From: Sphingobium sp. DEHP117 | GTDB lineage: Bacteria > Pseudomonadota > Alphaproteobacteria > Sphingomonadales > Sphingomonadaceae | Assembly: GCF_030867385.1 (NCBI RefSeq) | Contig: NZ_JAPFBJ010000002.1 | Coordinates: 1-64,000, forward strand | Direction: 5' to 3' | DNA: 64,000 nt | In this document: in pieces, positions 63,440 through 64,000 of the stretch | Layout of the letters: each line of letters begins with the position of its first letter | Numbering within the stretch: the first letter of the stretch is position 1 | Translations under genes and position numbers: made by a program | The notes under the pieces: model-generated | Told to the model about the DNA's origin: nothing | What the model saw: only the letters and a program-made list of their open reading frames with translations | Databases searched by the model: none

Positions 63440-64000
63440 TCAGCCGAGGATCGCGCCGATCGCCACCGTCACATCGTCCATGTCCGCCATGCCGTCCACG
63501 CGCGAGACGATGCCGCGCGCCTCGTATATGGGAAGGATCGGCGCGGTCTTGGCGCGATATTCGGCCATGCGCGTGCGCACGGTTTCCTCATTGTCGTCGG
63601 CGCGGCGCTTGAACTCGGTGCTCCCGCATTTGTCGCACACGCCCTCTTTGGCGGGCAGCTTGAATGTGTCGTGATAGCCCTCGCCGCAATTGGCGCAGGT
63701 GAAGCGGCCGGTGATCCGCTCGACCAGCGCGTCTTCATCGACCTCCAGCTCGATCACGTGGGCGAGGGTGCGGCCGCGGGCCGACAGGATATCGTCGAGC
63801 GAATGTGCCTGCGCTTGCGTGCGCGGATAGCCATCGAAGATCACACCGGTTTCGGGAGACAGCGCGTCCAATGCCTCGCCGATGATGCCGGATACGATCT
63901 CGTCAGAAACAAGACCGCCCGATTCCATCACGGCCTTCGCCTGCAAACCGACTGGAGTGCCCGCCTTCACCGCAGCGCGCAGCATATCTCCCGTTGAGAG
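63440..64000 (-). CDS. adk: Adenylate kinase, N-terminus outside window
   Basis: Interconverts ATP+AMP and 2 ADP. 186 residues are present, beginning LSTGDMLRAAVKAGTPVGLQ at the window edge. The nucleotide P-loop (GxxGxGK) lies beyond 64000. It has FDGYPRTQAQAHSLD and a zinc-type LID with CANCGEGYH and CDKCGS, the four-Cys form. Usual neighbour of secY and rpsM; here two unrelated genes separate it from rpsM. Confidence 0.95.
   Translation of the reverse strand, partial: LSTGDMLRAAVKAGTPVGLQAKAVMESGGLVSDEIVSGIIGEALDALSPETGVIFDGYPRTQAQAHSLDDILSARGRTLAHVIELEVDEDALVERITGRFTCANCGEGYHDTFKLPAKEGVCDKCGSTEFKRRADDNEETVRTRMAEYRAKTAPILPIYEARGIVSRVDGMADMDDVTVAIGAILG

Noticed and set aside
1-64000. CRISPR arrays, rRNA and tRNA genes
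   Set aside because: No regularly spaced short repeats with unique spacers and no tRNA or rRNA-like sequences were recognised; the only regular repeats are the iterons and hip operators.

Overview
The window looks like a sphingomonad (Sphingomonadales, Alphaproteobacteria) chromosome carrying most of an integrative and conjugative element (ICE). The GC content is high. The last ~10 kb is a housekeeping block (guaA, a prolyl oligopeptidase, rplQ-rpoA-rpsK-rpsM, adk). The first ~54 kb is transfer, maintenance and cargo DNA. No rRNA, tRNA or CRISPR array was seen. The ICE ends at the 3' end of guaA, where its tyrosine integrase lies (52733-53989). Its other end is not in the window and must lie left of position 1.

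Region 1-14066 is a cargo and decay zone. A frameshifted long integrase and a frameshifted ArdC-type antirestriction gene come first. Two nearly identical ~3.85 kb elements, each with three overlapping tyrosine recombinases (recombinase-in-trio, RIT, type), are inserted at the same codons (the SWL of the ArdC C-terminal part) of two different ardC genes. Between the two elements lies a mercury cassette: merR, a MerR-type promoter with a 19-bp spacer, merT, a GDCCVxC protein, merB, and a MerA/glutathione-reductase-like flavoprotein. The left RIT copy has many single-base indels; the right copy is intact.

Region 14227-29442 holds ICE core genes of the accessory/regulatory type: a large ParB-like protein, two small conserved proteins, a 1444-residue methylase-helicase (strawberry-notch type), a Toprim protein, a DUF2493 protein, small membrane proteins, DUF736, XRE and DUF6499/DUF2285-type regulators, and an excisionase-like HTH. 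An AT-richer gene at 24439 looks like a proteasome-fold Ntn hydrolase and may be cargo.

Region 29453-38065 is the replication/partition and DNA-processing operon: repA, parA, a ribbon-helix-helix partner, DUF2840, the TraF signal peptidase, DUF736, a lytic transglycosylase, a VirD2-like relaxase, the TraG coupling protein and a CopG protein. Many of these overlap by ATGA. The 3' end of repA holds DnaA-box-like words, three 16-bp iterons and an AT-rich patch, which I read as a candidate origin.

Region 38173-41416 is a minus-strand cargo island between copG and trbB: a HEPN-plus-zinc-ribbon protein paired with a small TauD/clavaminate-synthase-like dioxygenase, and a hipBA toxin-antitoxin pair with three evenly spaced operator palindromes. 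This HEPN-dioxygenase pair is my best candidate for an undescribed system.

Region 41600-51154 is the complete mating-pair-formation operon trbBCDEJKLFGI plus a DUF2274 gene. It is followed by a convergent LysR regulator, an AlpA-like regulator and the integrase. Together these encode excision, strand processing, transfer by a P-type (Trb) type IV secretion system, plasmid-like maintenance, and cargo for mercury resistance and probable defence or addiction.
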